A DNA stretch of 64,000 bases from an uncultured Thermomicrobia bacterium (lineage in GTDB: Bacteria > Chloroflexota > Chloroflexia > Thermomicrobiales > JALYUS01). Positions 1-9,210 of this stretch are shown in pieces (position 1 is the stretch's first letter; each line of letters opens with the position of its first letter). The position numbers were made by a program, and so were the translations under genes. The DNA is taken from contig CALBSO010000104.1 in NCBI GenBank assembly GCA_937968015.1, forward strand, positions 5,732 through 69,731, read 5' to 3'. The notes under the pieces were generated by a model. The model worked only from the letters and a program-made list of their open reading frames with translations, was not told the DNA's origin and did no database searches.

Positions 1-276
1 GAAAAAGGTCAGCAGCGCGTGCTTCCCTGGGTGCTGGTCGTGCTTGGTGATGAAGTAGATGAGGACGGAAATGATGATCGCGACGATCCCGGCGATCGCG
101 AAAATCGTGCGATACTGCCGGTTCAGATAGGCGCGTGCGCCGGTCAGGATGCGTCCCGCGACATCCTGCATTTCCGGTGTGCCGGTATCACTCGCGAGCA
201 CTCCTTGAGCGAGCGAGACCGCATACAGGACCGCCAAAATGCCAATAACGGGAACTGTCCACACAAGCCAGCTCAC
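1..276 (-). CDS. hppA: Membrane proton/sodium-translocating pyrophosphatase, N-terminal part
   Basis: The first 92 codons of a gene that runs off the window edge. The reading opens with a GTG preceded by GGAGGGG at a good distance. The visible protein has a membrane helix at about residues 3-28, then the stretch GTPEMQDVAGRILTGARAYL followed by NRQYRTI and a second helix at about 55-78. This arrangement is characteristic of the N-terminus of H+/Na+-translocating membrane pyrophosphatases, which couple PPi hydrolysis to ion pumping. The catalytic loops lie outside the window, so the pumped ion cannot be judged. It lies downstream of the CDF transporter on the same strand but has its own candidate promoter. 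Confidence 0.85.
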   Translation of the reverse strand, partial: MSWLVWTVPVIGILAVLYAVSLAQGVLASDTGTPEMQDVAGRILTGARAYLNRQYRTIFAIAGIVAIIISVLIYFITKHDQHPGKHALLTFF

Positions 277-413
277 GCACTCCCCTCCTCACGGCCCCGA
301 TCCTGAGCCGCACCCATAAATAATGACGGACACCGCTCGTTGAACTCTCGGCACTCCCGCCGAATAAGGGATGCATGCGTGCGGCACGTTCCCCCGGCCG
401 CAGCGCGGACGCG

Positions 414-442
414 AGTGTACCATTCGCGCCGATACACCGCAA
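414..442 (-). promoter_or_regulatory. Candidate sigma-70 type promoter for hppA
   Basis: On the minus strand TTGCGG (437-442) and TACACT (414-419) are separated by 17 bases. This would start transcription about 130 bases upstream of the hppA GTG. It is a sequence match only; the -35 box is only moderately good. Confidence 0.4.
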
Positions 443-498
443 TGCAATGGACGGGCATGTCGCTATCCTGCGGGTTTTCTCCCCATAGCGCGATGGAT

Positions 499-1428
499 TC
501 AGCGGGTGTCGGTATCGGGCGGTTGCATAGAATCGGTTCCCGATGGGTGCTCTGCCGCCTCGTTTGCGGGTTCGATGTGAATGACGATATCCGTCTGCGG
601 CAGGGCGTCCGCGATCTCGTCTTCGAGATGCGTCGAGAGATCATGTGCCGCCGCGACTGACAAGTCGCTTGGTACAACGAGGTGCAAGTCCACGGCATGG
701 CGACCGCCGACATGCCGCGTGCGGAGATCGTGATACTCGATGAAGTTCTCCGCGTGATCGTCGAGCACGGAGCGGATTGCCCGCTCCTCCTCATCCGGCA
801 ACCGGTAATCCGTCAGGCCACGGATCGCGCCGATCAGCACCCGGATACCGGCGACGGCGATAAATCCGGAGACAATGACACCAACGACGGGATCCACGAC
901 ATGTCGTCCCGTCACTTGGACGACGATTAGCCCCAGGACGACGCCGGTTGCCGTGATGACATCCGTGCCGAGCTCGATGCCGGTCGCTTCCAGCGCGGGA
1001 GAGCCTTCTGACCGGCCGACTCGCAGTAAGTAGCGCGATATGCCGACGTTGACCACCGCCGCCCCTGCCATCACCACAATGCCCCACCCCAGATGCGACA
1101 CGGCCGACCCGTTAATCAGTGCGTTGATCGCATTCCAGGCGCTGAAAGCGGCGACGATACAGATCAGGATACCCTCACCGAAACTCGTCAAGGTCTCGAC
1201 TTTGCCGTGTCCGTATGGATGCGTTCGGTCCGCCGGGCGCTGCGCGTACCAGATCGCTGCTGACGCGAGCACCGCGATGAGCAAGTCCACACCGGAATGC
1301 GCCGCTTCGGAGAGAATGGCGACGGATCCCGTGCCGAAGCCGACGATCAGTTTCCCGCCGACGAGGATTGCATTTGTGATGATGGCGAGAGACGCGACGC
1401 GGGTAATGCGTCGCGAACGGGTATCCAT
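499..1428 (-). CDS. Cation diffusion facilitator family transporter
   Basis: Predicted 309-residue inner-membrane metal/proton antiporter of the CDF family with six hydrophobic segments and a C-terminal cytoplasmic domain. The second helix has the expected metal-site pair in SEAAHSGVD (His44, Asp48). The fifth helix has IELGTD, giving Glu152 and Asp156 where many members have HxxxD, so the metal preference (Zn, Mn or Fe) cannot be assigned. The ATG at 1428 is chosen because GGAAG lies 6-7 bases upstream; longer in-frame starts would run into secF. The gene follows secF on the same strand with an 82-base gap and may be read through from secDF. Confidence 0.8.
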   Translation of the reverse strand: MDTRSRRITRVASLAIITNAILVGGKLIVGFGTGSVAILSEAAHSGVDLLIAVLASAAIWYAQRPADRTHPYGHGKVETLTSFGEGILICIVAAFSAWNAINALINGSAVSHLGWGIVVMAGAAVVNVGISRYLLRVGRSEGSPALEATGIELGTDVITATGVVLGLIVVQVTGRHVVDPVVGVIVSGFIAVAGIRVLIGAIRGLTDYRLPDEEERAIRSVLDDHAENFIEYHDLRTRHVGGRHAVDLHLVVPSDLSVAAAHDLSTHLEDEIADALPQTDIVIHIEPANEAAEHPSGTDSMQPPDTDTR

Positions 1429-1510
1429 GGAACGCTTCCGATGGAGAATGTCAGACCGACGAGCAGTGTCATCGTCGGTCCGCATGGCGAGCGGTACGGT
1501 TTGGGAATGA

Positions 1511-2476
1511 TCAGTCCCCGGCGCCACTGGCGGCCGCACGCGGCGTGCCACGTCCGCGACGCCAGAAGGCGAGGCGTTGGATCTCACCGCGCTCCCAACT
1601 GACGAGCAACTGGCTCGCGTTGAAAATGGAGGAGTACGTGCCGCTCACCACGCCGATGAGCAGCGCCAGGACGAATTCACGGATCGTCGCGCCGCCGAAG
1701 AGGACGAGCGCGAGCAATGTGAAGACGACCGTCAATGAGGTGTTAATCGAGCGAACGATTGTCTGGTTCAGGCTGTAGTTGACGACATCGTCGAACGGCA
1801 TCGCGGGGCGGCGGATCTGATTCTCGCGAATACGGTCGAAGACAACGATCGTGTCGTGAACGGAGAAGCCGATCACCGTCAGCAGCGCGGTGACAAAGAG
1901 CGAGTCAATTTCCGTGCCGACCACTTTGCCGAGAATGGCGAAGATACCGAGCACGACCAGCACATCATGCAGCATGGCGACAATCGCGCACGACCCATAG
2001 AGGAACGGCCGTTTCACCTTGCGGAATGCCCACGCAAGGTAGAGCAGGATGCCGACGGACGCCGCGACGACCGAGAGAATCGAGTTCTTGCTGACCGATG
2101 CGCCGACCGTCGGGCCGACGGAATCGAGCCGCAGCTCCTTGTAATCGCCATACTTGGCCTTCAGTGCGTTCGAGAGCCGCGTCTTTTCCGGCGAACCTTC
2201 TTCGAGGTGCTTCAGTTTGATCAGCGCGGTCTGCGTGTTCGGATCAACGCCGGTCGCGATCTGCACCTGCGGGTCCTGCTGGCCCTGGTCAATCAGCAAT
2301 TGCCGCACATCGAGCGATTGAATGTCCGTGCGCGGGAACTGTAACTCCCAGACGGTGCCGCCAGTGAAGTCAATGCCGAGATTCAGGTGAAAGACGATCA
2401 ATGCCACGAGGCCGGGCACGATAATCAGCAGGGAGAGCGTATACCAGAGTTTGCGACGGTGTACGAGATCGAGCAT
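1511..2476 (-). CDS. secF: Protein translocase subunit SecF
   Basis: A 321-residue polytopic protein that works with SecD to drive the late stages of Sec-dependent export using the proton gradient. It begins with a membrane helix after MLDLVHRRKLWYTL, followed by the conserved GIDFTGGT motif of the SecF first periplasmic domain. The C-terminal half has five further hydrophobic segments including the GFSVHDTIVVFDRIREN signature. The start was set at ATG 2476, 13 bases after the secD stop, because upstream codons only cover secD out of frame. It is co-transcribed with secD. Length and motif order are normal for the family. Confidence 0.93.
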   Translation of the reverse strand: MLDLVHRRKLWYTLSLLIIVPGLVALIVFHLNLGIDFTGGTVWELQFPRTDIQSLDVRQLLIDQGQQDPQVQIATGVDPNTQTALIKLKHLEEGSPEKTRLSNALKAKYGDYKELRLDSVGPTVGASVSKNSILSVVAASVGILLYLAWAFRKVKRPFLYGSCAIVAMLHDVLVVLGIFAILGKVVGTEIDSLFVTALLTVIGFSVHDTIVVFDRIRENQIRRPAMPFDDVVNYSLNQTIVRSINTSLTVVFTLLALVLFGGATIREFVLALLIGVVSGTYSSIFNASQLLVSWERGEIQRLAFWRRGRGTPRAAASGAGD

Positions 2477-2489
2477 CGGCGGTGTCCCC

Positions 2490-4217
2490 CTAATCCCCGG
2501 CAGTAGTCGTTGCGGAGCCACGGCTCGGCGCGGGCGCGATGGATTCGCTATTGAAGAGCCAGCGGTTCGTCGAGACACCGCGCCAACTGAGCAGACAACG
2601 CAGGAAGGTCCGCGTGACCGTGATCGCGCTGAAGAGGCTGACGAGCACGCCAATCAAGAGCGTGAGCGCGAACCCGCGTACGACTGACGTGCCGGTAATG
2701 CCGCCAAAGACATAGAGGATCAGGCAGGTGATCATCGTCGAGGCGTTCGAGTCGCGGATCGAGGGCCACGCGTGGTCAAATCCCGCGTCAATCGCGCTGC
2801 GTAGCGTACGGCCCGAGCGCAATTCCTCTTTCATACGGGCGAAGATAAGCACATTCGCGTCCACCGCCATACCGATGGAGAGGATAAAGCCGGCGATGCC
2901 AGCGAGAGTGAGGACGATGCCAAAGACCTTAAAGAGGGCGAACGTGAGCACCGTGTAGACGCCCAGCGCGAAGACCGCGAGAACGCCCGGCAGGCGGTAG
3001 AAAACTATCATGAAGAAAGCGACCGCCGCGAGGCCAATCACGCCCGCGAGGAGGCTCTTATTGATTGAATCCTGCCCGAGGGTCGGGCCGACTGTCCGTG
3101 TTTCGATCACGTCGAGCGGGACCGCGAGGCGGCCTGACTTCAGGACAACGACGAGGCTCTGGACATCAGCCCGGGCCAATCCGTTGATCTCACCGCTCTG
3201 ATCAATCCGGCTCTGAATCGTCGCGCTGTTGACGACTTGCTTGTCAACAATGACATTCAGGAACTGGCCGATGTGCGAGCCTGTGTAGTCACCGAACTTG
3301 CTTGCGGCATCCGAATTCAACTTGAAACCGACGACCAGGTTGCCGGTCTGATCGGTCTGTGGGAACGCGTCGGCTAGGTCTTTCCCGGTGACGATCGTCT
3401 GGTAGACCGGCCCCGCGGGAGCCGTCGCCGATGGGGAGGGCGTCGCCGATGCGCCCGGTGTTCCACTCGCTGCCGGTGTCCCACCCGTCCCGACGGCGGC
3501 GGCCGAACCGGATGGCGTGCCGGAGGCAGCCGCTGATGCGGTCGTGCTTGCGGTGCCCACCGGCGTCGCTGTCCCCACGGTGTTCGTCGTACTCGTCACG
3601 TTAGGCGTATTCGACGGAATACCGGTTGGCGCAGTCGAGGCGGCTGAGGTGGACGGTGTCCCGGTTTCCGCGGTTGATGACGCGGGGGTGCCATTGGGAG
3701 CGACCGTGCCGAGTGACGGCGCGACCGTGCCTGGGCCGGGTGTCGCGCTACTGATCGGCGATCCGTCCGGGTTCAACCCGACGGTTTCCGGGCCACCGAG
3801 TGAGGTCGTCACGACCGAACCAACCGGCAGCGCCGTCCGGCTGCCGACCAATTCGAGCAATGCGGTCCGCTTCAGCACCTGAACCGCCGCCGCCGGGTCC
3901 TGCACACCGGGCAATTCGACGACGATCTTGTCACTGCCTTGTGTCTGGATAATTGGTTCGCTTACGCCGAGACCGTTGACGCGGCGCTCGATCGTATCCC
4001 GGAGACCGGAGAGCACGTCGGCATCAACCTTTTGCCCCGGCGCGGGCCGGGCCTGTAAGACGGCATGCACGCCACCCTTGAGGTCCAGCCCCAATTTCGT
4101 TTGGGTGCGCGTCTTTGCGTTGAACAGATTGAGTTGCTGGCCCGGTACCACAATCCAGGTGGCGAGGATCGTCAAAACAACGATGATCGAAAAGACGTAC
4201 CACGGACGAATTCGCAC
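2490..4217 (-). CDS. secD: Protein translocase subunit SecD with a long low-complexity insert
   Basis: A 575-residue partner of SecF in the Sec translocon. The GTG at 4217 follows GGGGAGG by eight bases and directly precedes the first membrane helix (RPWYVFSII). The D1 motif KLGLDLKGGVH is present, as are the P1 strands (ERRVNGLGVSEP, VVELPGV) and the C-terminal helices with FILSIGMAVDANVLIFARMKEE. Between residues about 155 and 270 lies a Thr/Ser/Pro/Gly/Ala-rich segment that ordinary SecD proteins lack; it would sit in the extracytoplasmic P1 region. Transcription probably starts from the TTGACA promoter at 4283-4311. Confidence 0.93.
   Translation of the reverse strand: MRIRPWYVFSIIVVLTILATWIVVPGQQLNLFNAKTRTQTKLGLDLKGGVHAVLQARPAPGQKVDADVLSGLRDTIERRVNGLGVSEPIIQTQGSDKIVVELPGVQDPAAAVQVLKRTALLELVGSRTALPVGSVVTTSLGGPETVGLNPDGSPISSATPGPGTVAPSLGTVAPNGTPASSTAETGTPSTSAASTAPTGIPSNTPNVTSTTNTVGTATPVGTASTTASAAASGTPSGSAAAVGTGGTPAASGTPGASATPSPSATAPAGPVYQTIVTGKDLADAFPQTDQTGNLVVGFKLNSDAASKFGDYTGSHIGQFLNVIVDKQVVNSATIQSRIDQSGEINGLARADVQSLVVVLKSGRLAVPLDVIETRTVGPTLGQDSINKSLLAGVIGLAAVAFFMIVFYRLPGVLAVFALGVYTVLTFALFKVFGIVLTLAGIAGFILSIGMAVDANVLIFARMKEELRSGRTLRSAIDAGFDHAWPSIRDSNASTMITCLILYVFGGITGTSVVRGFALTLLIGVLVSLFSAITVTRTFLRCLLSWRGVSTNRWLFNSESIAPAPSRGSATTTAGD
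3411..3755 (-). other. Low-complexity Thr/Ser/Pro/Gly/Ala insert within SecD
   Basis: About 115 codons of secD that repeatedly encode short words such as GTP, SAT, GTA and TAS. There is no stop or frameshift on either side and normal SecD sequence resumes at PVYQTIVTGKDL. The composition resembles extracytoplasmic linkers or O-glycosylated stalks rather than a folded domain. It is internal to the coding sequence, not a separate gene. Confidence 0.8.
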
Positions 4218-4282
4218 GGACGGAGCCTCCCCGAAGCGAAAGAAAAAAGACGCAGAAGGAATCGCCGCCCACGCCAATCGCA

Positions 4283-4311
4283 AGGGTAGCACCCGACCGT
4301 ACAGGTGTCAA
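4283..4311 (-). promoter_or_regulatory. Strong candidate promoter for secDF
   Basis: On the minus strand TTGACA (4306-4311) and TACCCT (4283-4288) are spaced by 17 bases, pointing at secD about 65 bases downstream. The perfect -35 and ideal spacing make this one of the better promoter matches in the window. Confidence 0.6.
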
Positions 4312-4379
4312 AACGCATCCGCGCCGATTTCGCCTCTGCTATGCTATGGCGAACATCACGATGAAGGAGACCGATTCAC

Positions 4380-5897
4380 ATGGCTGAGAATGCACACCGT
4401 CCACCGATCCGCTCCTGCTTCCCGCCCAGCCCAACCGGGTATCTGCATGTCGGTGGGGCGCGATCCGCGCTCTTCGACTGGCTCGCTGCCCGCTCCACCG
4501 GCGGCCAATTCATCCTCCGCATCGAGGACACGGACCGCGCCCGCTTGCAGGAAGCGACTGTCGAGGCGATCTTCGACGGCCTGCGCTGGCTCGGTTTGCA
4601 GTGGGACGAGGGGCCGGAGGTCGGCGGTCCGTACGGGCCATATGTGCAGAGTGAGCGCCTGCCACTCTATCACGAGTGGGCGCGCTGGCTCATAGACAAT
4701 GGCCACGCCTATGAGGACTTTGACCCGCCCCCCCCACCGGGCAAGCCTCAGGCTCACACGAGCGATGAAACCGTTGGGATCACGAACATGGTGAGGGCGG
4801 AGCGGTCATTCCGAAAGTATCGCGATTGGACCGCCGAGCAGCGTGAGGAAGCACGACACACGATTGCCCATGCGCCCGCGATCCGGTTCAAGATGCCGCT
4901 CGATGGCGAGACCGTCGCGCGCGATGTCGTCCGCGGGGACATTCGCTGGAAAAACACCGAACTGCCCGTTGATCCAGTACTGCTCAAGGGTGACGGCTTC
5001 CCGACCTACCATTTAGCGGAGGCCGTGGACGATCACTTTATGAAGCGCAATGTCGTGATGCGCGGGCTGGAATGGATTCCGAGCATGCCGCTACACGCGC
5101 TCCTGTTCCGCGCCTTTGGCTGGGAGGAGCCGCTTTTCTGCCACCTCCCGCTCGTGACCGGGATGGACGGCAAAAAACTCTCCAAACGCCACGGCGATGC
5201 CGGGCTGCACGAGTACCGCGCACAGGGGTATCTGCCCGAAGCGATTGTGAATTTCTGCGCCCTCCTCGGCTGGTCCTTCGGAGACGACATCGAAATCTTC
5301 TCGAAGGAGGAGGCCATCGAGCGGTTCCGCATCGAGGATATTCGGCCGGCTCCATCGGCTTGGGATATGGACAAGCTGCTCTGGATAAACAGCCAATGGA
5401 TCAACCACCGGCTGACGCTGGGCGACTTCGTCGAGCGTGCGTTGCCGTTCTTTGATGCAGACGGTCTTGACATCAACGGCTTTGACGGTGAGTACATTGC
5501 GAGTGCCTTTGCCTTGGTGAAAGACCGCGCCAAACTCCTTACCGAGGTACCACCGCTCACCCATTTCTTTTTCCAGGAGCCGAAGGCTGACATGGATATG
5601 GTGCGGCTCCTTACAAAACAAGGTAGCGATCAACCTACGGCGATCCTGGAAGCAACCTTCGATGCGCTCTCTGCCGCCCATTGGCGGACGCGGGATGACC
5701 TTATTTCCGCGATTGATACCGTCGTAACGCATTTCGGCGTGAAGCGCGGTATCCCGTTCGGATTGGTGCGAATTGCGACAACGGGTCGCACGGCAGCACC
5801 AGACCAGGCCGATCTGATGCTCGTCCTCGGCCCAGAACGAGTCATCCAGCGCATCCGTGCGGCTATTGACGCCTTGAAAGCGACTGGGGAAGGCTAA
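4380..5897 (+). CDS. gltX: Glutamyl-tRNA synthetase (GluRS)
   Basis: A 505-residue class I synthetase that charges tRNA with glutamate (possibly also tRNA-Gln in organisms using the transamidation route). The HIGH-type signature is HVGG at residues 23-26 within PSPTGYLHVGGARSA, and the KMSKS loop is KLSKR at 266-270 within GMDGKKLSKRHG. The LRIEDTDR motif is intact. The usual zinc-binding Cys cluster of some GluRS enzymes is absent: a proline-rich FDPPPPPG stretch occupies the region. ATG 4380 is preceded by AAGGAGA. The gene is divergent from secD and is followed after only 2 bases by a membrane protein gene, so the two are probably co-transcribed. Confidence 0.93.
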   Translation: MAENAHRPPIRSCFPPSPTGYLHVGGARSALFDWLAARSTGGQFILRIEDTDRARLQEATVEAIFDGLRWLGLQWDEGPEVGGPYGPYVQSERLPLYHEWARWLIDNGHAYEDFDPPPPPGKPQAHTSDETVGITNMVRAERSFRKYRDWTAEQREEARHTIAHAPAIRFKMPLDGETVARDVVRGDIRWKNTELPVDPVLLKGDGFPTYHLAEAVDDHFMKRNVVMRGLEWIPSMPLHALLFRAFGWEEPLFCHLPLVTGMDGKKLSKRHGDAGLHEYRAQGYLPEAIVNFCALLGWSFGDDIEIFSKEEAIERFRIEDIRPAPSAWDMDKLLWINSQWINHRLTLGDFVERALPFFDADGLDINGFDGEYIASAFALVKDRAKLLTEVPPLTHFFFQEPKADMDMVRLLTKQGSDQPTAILEATFDALSAAHWRTRDDLISAIDTVVTHFGVKRGIPFGLVRIATTGRTAAPDQADLMLVLGPERVIQRIRAAIDALKATGEG

Positions 5898-5899
5898 CA

Positions 5900-7453
5900 G
5901 TGCGGCTGATTGCCGAACGGCAAGCCACCGGCGCGACGAAGGTCAGTGTCCGCACGGATGCGATCATCGCGGCCCTGTTCGCGTTGTTGACTGTTGCGAC
6001 GCGATTGCCCTTCCGCTCGCATCGCGTCTTCAATTGGGATGCGGTGAATTTCGTCCTCGCCCTCCACGATTACGATGTGCGCCTCCATCATCCACACCCA
6101 CCCGGCTACCCGGTCTTTGTCGGCATGGGGCGCGTCGTCCAACTGGTGATCCCCGACGCCAACAGCGCACTTGTTAGCGTCGCGATGCTACTCAGCGCGG
6201 GTGCGGTCGCGGCACTCTATCTGCTTGGGCGGACGTTGTTCGGGCAGGAAGCAGGGATCGTCGCGGCGCTCTATTTGCTGTGCAGCGTTACTTTCTGGAC
6301 CAACGGAGCCGTCGCCCTCGCCTATCCCTCACTCGCACTCTTCGGCACGCTGATCGCGCTCTTCGCGTGGCGCTGTCATCAACAAGGCCGCGCCGCTCCC
6401 GTGTGGCTGCCGCTGGCGCTCTCCGCCGCCTACGCGATTGGTGGCGGCTTCCGGCCCGATCTCCTGCTGTTTCTGCTGCCACTGTGGATCTTCGGACATT
6501 GGCGACTATCGTTTCGGGCGATTGTTCTCAGCGGGATATGTGTTGTTGTTATCGTGCTCGCATGGTTCATTCCGACGATCGCGCTCTCCGGGGGCTGGTC
6601 GGAGTACTGGAAGGTCTTTCGCGCCTACACGAGCAACGATGTCCTCAAACGGTACTCCGTCGCCGAGAACGGCCCGCGCGCCCTCGTGGTGAATGTACGC
6701 GACACCGCCAAGTACACGGGTTATGCTCTGTACGCCCTCGCGTTGCCGGTCGCGGGCGCGGCGGTCTGGCTCGTGATGTGGTGGTGGCGATTCCGAGATA
6801 GGCGCAGGGCTGTCCGCCCCTACACACTGCTCTTTGGGCTTTGGGTGGCGCCGATGCTGCTCTTTTATGCATGGGTGCATATCGGCGATCCCGGTTATGT
6901 CTTCACCTTCGTTCCTGCGCTGCTGCTGATCGCGGCGCGATTCACGGTGGAGTCGCCACGCATCGCCGCGGCGCTTCGCCTAAGCCAGCTCCGGCAGTTC
7001 GTCCTGCCTGCCCTGACAATTGTTGTGGTCGCGGCCAATACCGGCATCTTCCTGTTCCGCCCATTGACGCTGACAGCGCACGGCATCCGGCAGCAGGACC
7101 GGACGATTGACGCCAAGATCGCCTACGTCCGCGCGCATGGCGACCCCGCGACGACACTACTCATTGCGTACGAGAGTTACCGTCACTGGCTCCTCTATCT
7201 GCCGGAATACCGCGTGCAGTTCGTGGACGTCACCTACGGCACGGACGCGGACCGCACCGTCACCCTGCCATCGGGCACGGCGCGGGCCGTGCTGATGGAT
7301 GCGACGCTGCTCAACGCCATCGGTGGCACTCCGACGAGCGATGTGCAGCCGATCGCAGCGGATCGCGTCGGCATCATCACCCAACCATCTGGCACGACTA
7401 TCCATTTCGCGCCCGTCGCTTCACCCCTCAGCAATCAACCATCGAAGCCATGA
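5900..7453 (+). CDS. GT-C fold membrane glycosyltransferase-like protein
   Basis: A 517-residue protein with roughly ten hydrophobic segments and a soluble C-terminal tail. The first loop after helix one carries NWDAVNFVLAL and HPHPPGYPVF, the acidic and aromatic pattern of GT-C (PMT/ArnT-like, DUF2723-like) transferases, which move sugars from polyprenyl-phosphate carriers to acceptors outside the membrane. The Asp in NWDAV is a plausible catalytic residue by family analogy. The GTG start lies 2 bases after the gltX stop. Donor and acceptor are unknown. The other large membrane protein at 48725-50800 is of a broadly similar type. Confidence 0.65.
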   Translation: MRLIAERQATGATKVSVRTDAIIAALFALLTVATRLPFRSHRVFNWDAVNFVLALHDYDVRLHHPHPPGYPVFVGMGRVVQLVIPDANSALVSVAMLLSAGAVAALYLLGRTLFGQEAGIVAALYLLCSVTFWTNGAVALAYPSLALFGTLIALFAWRCHQQGRAAPVWLPLALSAAYAIGGGFRPDLLLFLLPLWIFGHWRLSFRAIVLSGICVVVIVLAWFIPTIALSGGWSEYWKVFRAYTSNDVLKRYSVAENGPRALVVNVRDTAKYTGYALYALALPVAGAAVWLVMWWWRFRDRRRAVRPYTLLFGLWVAPMLLFYAWVHIGDPGYVFTFVPALLLIAARFTVESPRIAAALRLSQLRQFVLPALTIVVVAANTGIFLFRPLTLTAHGIRQQDRTIDAKIAYVRAHGDPATTLLIAYESYRHWLLYLPEYRVQFVDVTYGTDADRTVTLPSGTARAVLMDATLLNAIGGTPTSDVQPIAADRVGIITQPSGTTIHFAPVASPLSNQPSKP

Positions 7454-7601
7454 TCCGCGCCATGCCGAGATTGGATCGCGCGCCCGGCGCTTTTTCGGCG
7501 TCCCGGCTTGACATGAGCGACACGCCGCCGTACCGTGCCGGATGCACGCAACCGCGTGCCGACCGTCGCCTGATGCATCCACGAGATGGGGAGGATTGCC
7601 G

Positions 7602-7937
7602 ATGCCCGATACGAAAGACCGTATCGCCGGGGAGACGCGCGCGCTCATCATGGACGCGAAAGATAACGTCGCCGTTGCCATCCGCGAATTGTCGGCAGGC
7701 GAAACGCTCGTCATCGCCGTACCGGACGGTTCGGAGCGCGTCGTGACGATGGTCGAGCCAATCCAATTCGGCCATAAGTTTTCCACCGCCGATCTCGCGG
7801 AAGGCGATCAGATCATAAAATACGGCGAGCGGATCGGGCGTGCGACCCAATTCATCCCTGCCGGGTCGCATACGCACGTTCACAATATTACGAGCCAACG
7901 TGGCCGCGGCGATCTCAAGAGTAGGTCTGAGGACTGA
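7602..7937 (+). CDS. UxaA-type hydro-lyase, small (SAF-domain) subunit
   Basis: A 111-residue protein with the N-terminal SAF-like fold of altronate/galactarate dehydratases: AVAIRELSAGETLVIAV, then FGHKFSTADLAEGDQIIKYGERIG, then IPAGSHTHVHNI, which contributes the HxHxHN metal/substrate region. The start MPDTKDR at 7602 follows a GGGGAGGA site; an upstream in-frame ATG at 7542 lacks family-like sequence. The large subunit follows 54 bases later. In some organisms both parts are one chain; here they are split. It dehydrates a sugar acid, but the exact substrate is not readable from sequence. Confidence 0.8.
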   Translation: MPDTKDRIAGETRALIMDAKDNVAVAIRELSAGETLVIAVPDGSERVVTMVEPIQFGHKFSTADLAEGDQIIKYGERIGRATQFIPAGSHTHVHNITSQRGRGDLKSRSED

Positions 7938-7938
7938 G
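7927..7938. repeat. Short heptamer repeat copy (CTGAGGA type)
   Basis: CTGAGGACTGAG at the very 3' end of the small subunit gene matches, in opposite orientation, the CAGTCCT heptamer run at 8017-8047. It contributes the last codons of the protein. Confidence 0.5.
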
Positions 7939-7991
7939 CCACAACGCATTGCATCCGTTGTCCTATAGACGCATCACAAGGAGTACGAACG

Positions 7992-9203
7992 ATGATGACA
8001 ACGACGCGCGCTCATACTCAGTCCTCAGTCCTCAGTCCTCAGTCCTCTTTCATGGGCTACCGGCGCGCCTATAGCGGCCGGGCCGGCGTGCGGAATCTCG
8101 TGCTCATAATTCCCTCGGTCGTCTGCTCGAATACCGTCGTGCAGCGGATCGCGCAGCAGGTGCCGGAGTGCGTCTTCGTCACGCACCAGCATGGTTGCTC
8201 GCAGGTCGGCGATGATGTCGAGCAAACGCGGGCAACGCTGATCGGCTACGCGACGAATCCGAATGTCGCGGGCGTGCTCGTCGTCTCGCTCGGTTGCGAG
8301 ACGATCGAAGGCGACCGCGTCGCGCAAATGATCGCGGACACCGGCCAGGATGTAGAGTTCCTCGGCATCCAGGAGAGCGGTGGCATCAAGGCCACCGTCG
8401 AATTAGGGATCGAGAAGTGCCACGGCCTCCTCGACCGGGCGAATCGCTACAAGCGCGAAGCGGTGCCGCTTTCCGAACTGATCCTCGCCGTGCAGTGCGG
8501 CGGATCGGATGCCTTCAGCGGTATCACCGCGAATCCGGCGCTCGGCATCACCTCGGACATGCTCGTCGCGGCGGGTGGCACCGTGATGCTCGCGGAAGTG
8601 CCGGAATGCCTCGGCGCGGAGCATCTGCTCGCCGCCCGCGCCCGGACACCGGAAGTCGGCGAGCAGTTGATCGCCGCCGTACGCCGCTACGAGGAAGACG
8701 CACTGCGTATGGGCGTGGACCTCAACAAGGGCAACCCCGCGCCCGGCAACATCAAGGGTGGCCTGACGACGATCGAGGAAAAGTCTATCGGCGCGATGAA
8801 GAAGGGCGGTAGCACGCCACTCAACGAAGTGCTCGCCTACGCCCAACCACCGACGCAGAAGGGTCTCGTTATCATGGACACGCCGGGGAATGACATCGAG
8901 AGTGTCACCGGCAACCTCGCCGGCATGGCGCAGATGGTCGTCTTCACTACCGGGCGCGGCAGCGTCACCGGTGCGGCTATCGCACCGGTCATCAAGGTCG
9001 CGACGAACACGCCGATGTACGAGAAGATGTCGGACAATATGGACATCAACGCGGGTACCGTCGTGGATGGCACCCAGACGTTGCAGACCGTTGGTCGCCG
9101 CATCTTCGAGAAGGTTATCTCCGTTGCCAATGGCGAGCAGACCCGCTCCGAAGAATGGGGCTGCAACGAGTTCGGCATCAACCGCATCGGCCCGTCGCTC
9201 TAA
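7992..9203 (+). CDS. UxaA-type hydro-lyase, large subunit (altronate/galactarate dehydratase family)
   Basis: A 403-residue catalytic subunit. Family features in order are GYRRAYSGRAGVRNLVLIIPSV, the Cys-containing VSLGCETIEG, IQESGGIKATVE, AVQCGGSDAFSGITANPALG, EVPECLGAEHLLA and the C-terminal FTTGRGSVTG with WGCNEFGINRIGPSL. It should act with the preceding small subunit to convert an aldonate or aldarate to a 2-keto-3-deoxy acid. The ATG at 7992 has AAGGAG at the right distance. This makes residues about 9-18 (QSSVLSPQSS) a translation of a heptamer repeat. An ATG at 8052, just before GYRRAY, has no ribosome-binding site of its own. Confidence 0.85.
   Translation: MMTTTRAHTQSSVLSPQSSFMGYRRAYSGRAGVRNLVLIIPSVVCSNTVVQRIAQQVPECVFVTHQHGCSQVGDDVEQTRATLIGYATNPNVAGVLVVSLGCETIEGDRVAQMIADTGQDVEFLGIQESGGIKATVELGIEKCHGLLDRANRYKREAVPLSELILAVQCGGSDAFSGITANPALGITSDMLVAAGGTVMLAEVPECLGAEHLLAARARTPEVGEQLIAAVRRYEEDALRMGVDLNKGNPAPGNIKGGLTTIEEKSIGAMKKGGSTPLNEVLAYAQPPTQKGLVIMDTPGNDIESVTGNLAGMAQMVVFTTGRGSVTGAAIAPVIKVATNTPMYEKMSDNMDINAGTVVDGTQTLQTVGRRIFEKVISVANGEQTRSEEWGCNEFGINRIGPSL
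8017..8047. repeat. CAGTCCT heptamer tandem repeat inside the UxaA large-subunit gene
   Basis: A bit more than four tandem copies of a seven-base unit (CTCAGTC). It lies between the Shine-Dalgarno-supported ATG and the first conserved residues of the coding sequence. The unit length keeps changing phase, so its translation alternates; four units happen to leave the frame open. Confidence 0.75.
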
Positions 9204-9210
9204 CGAAGCG

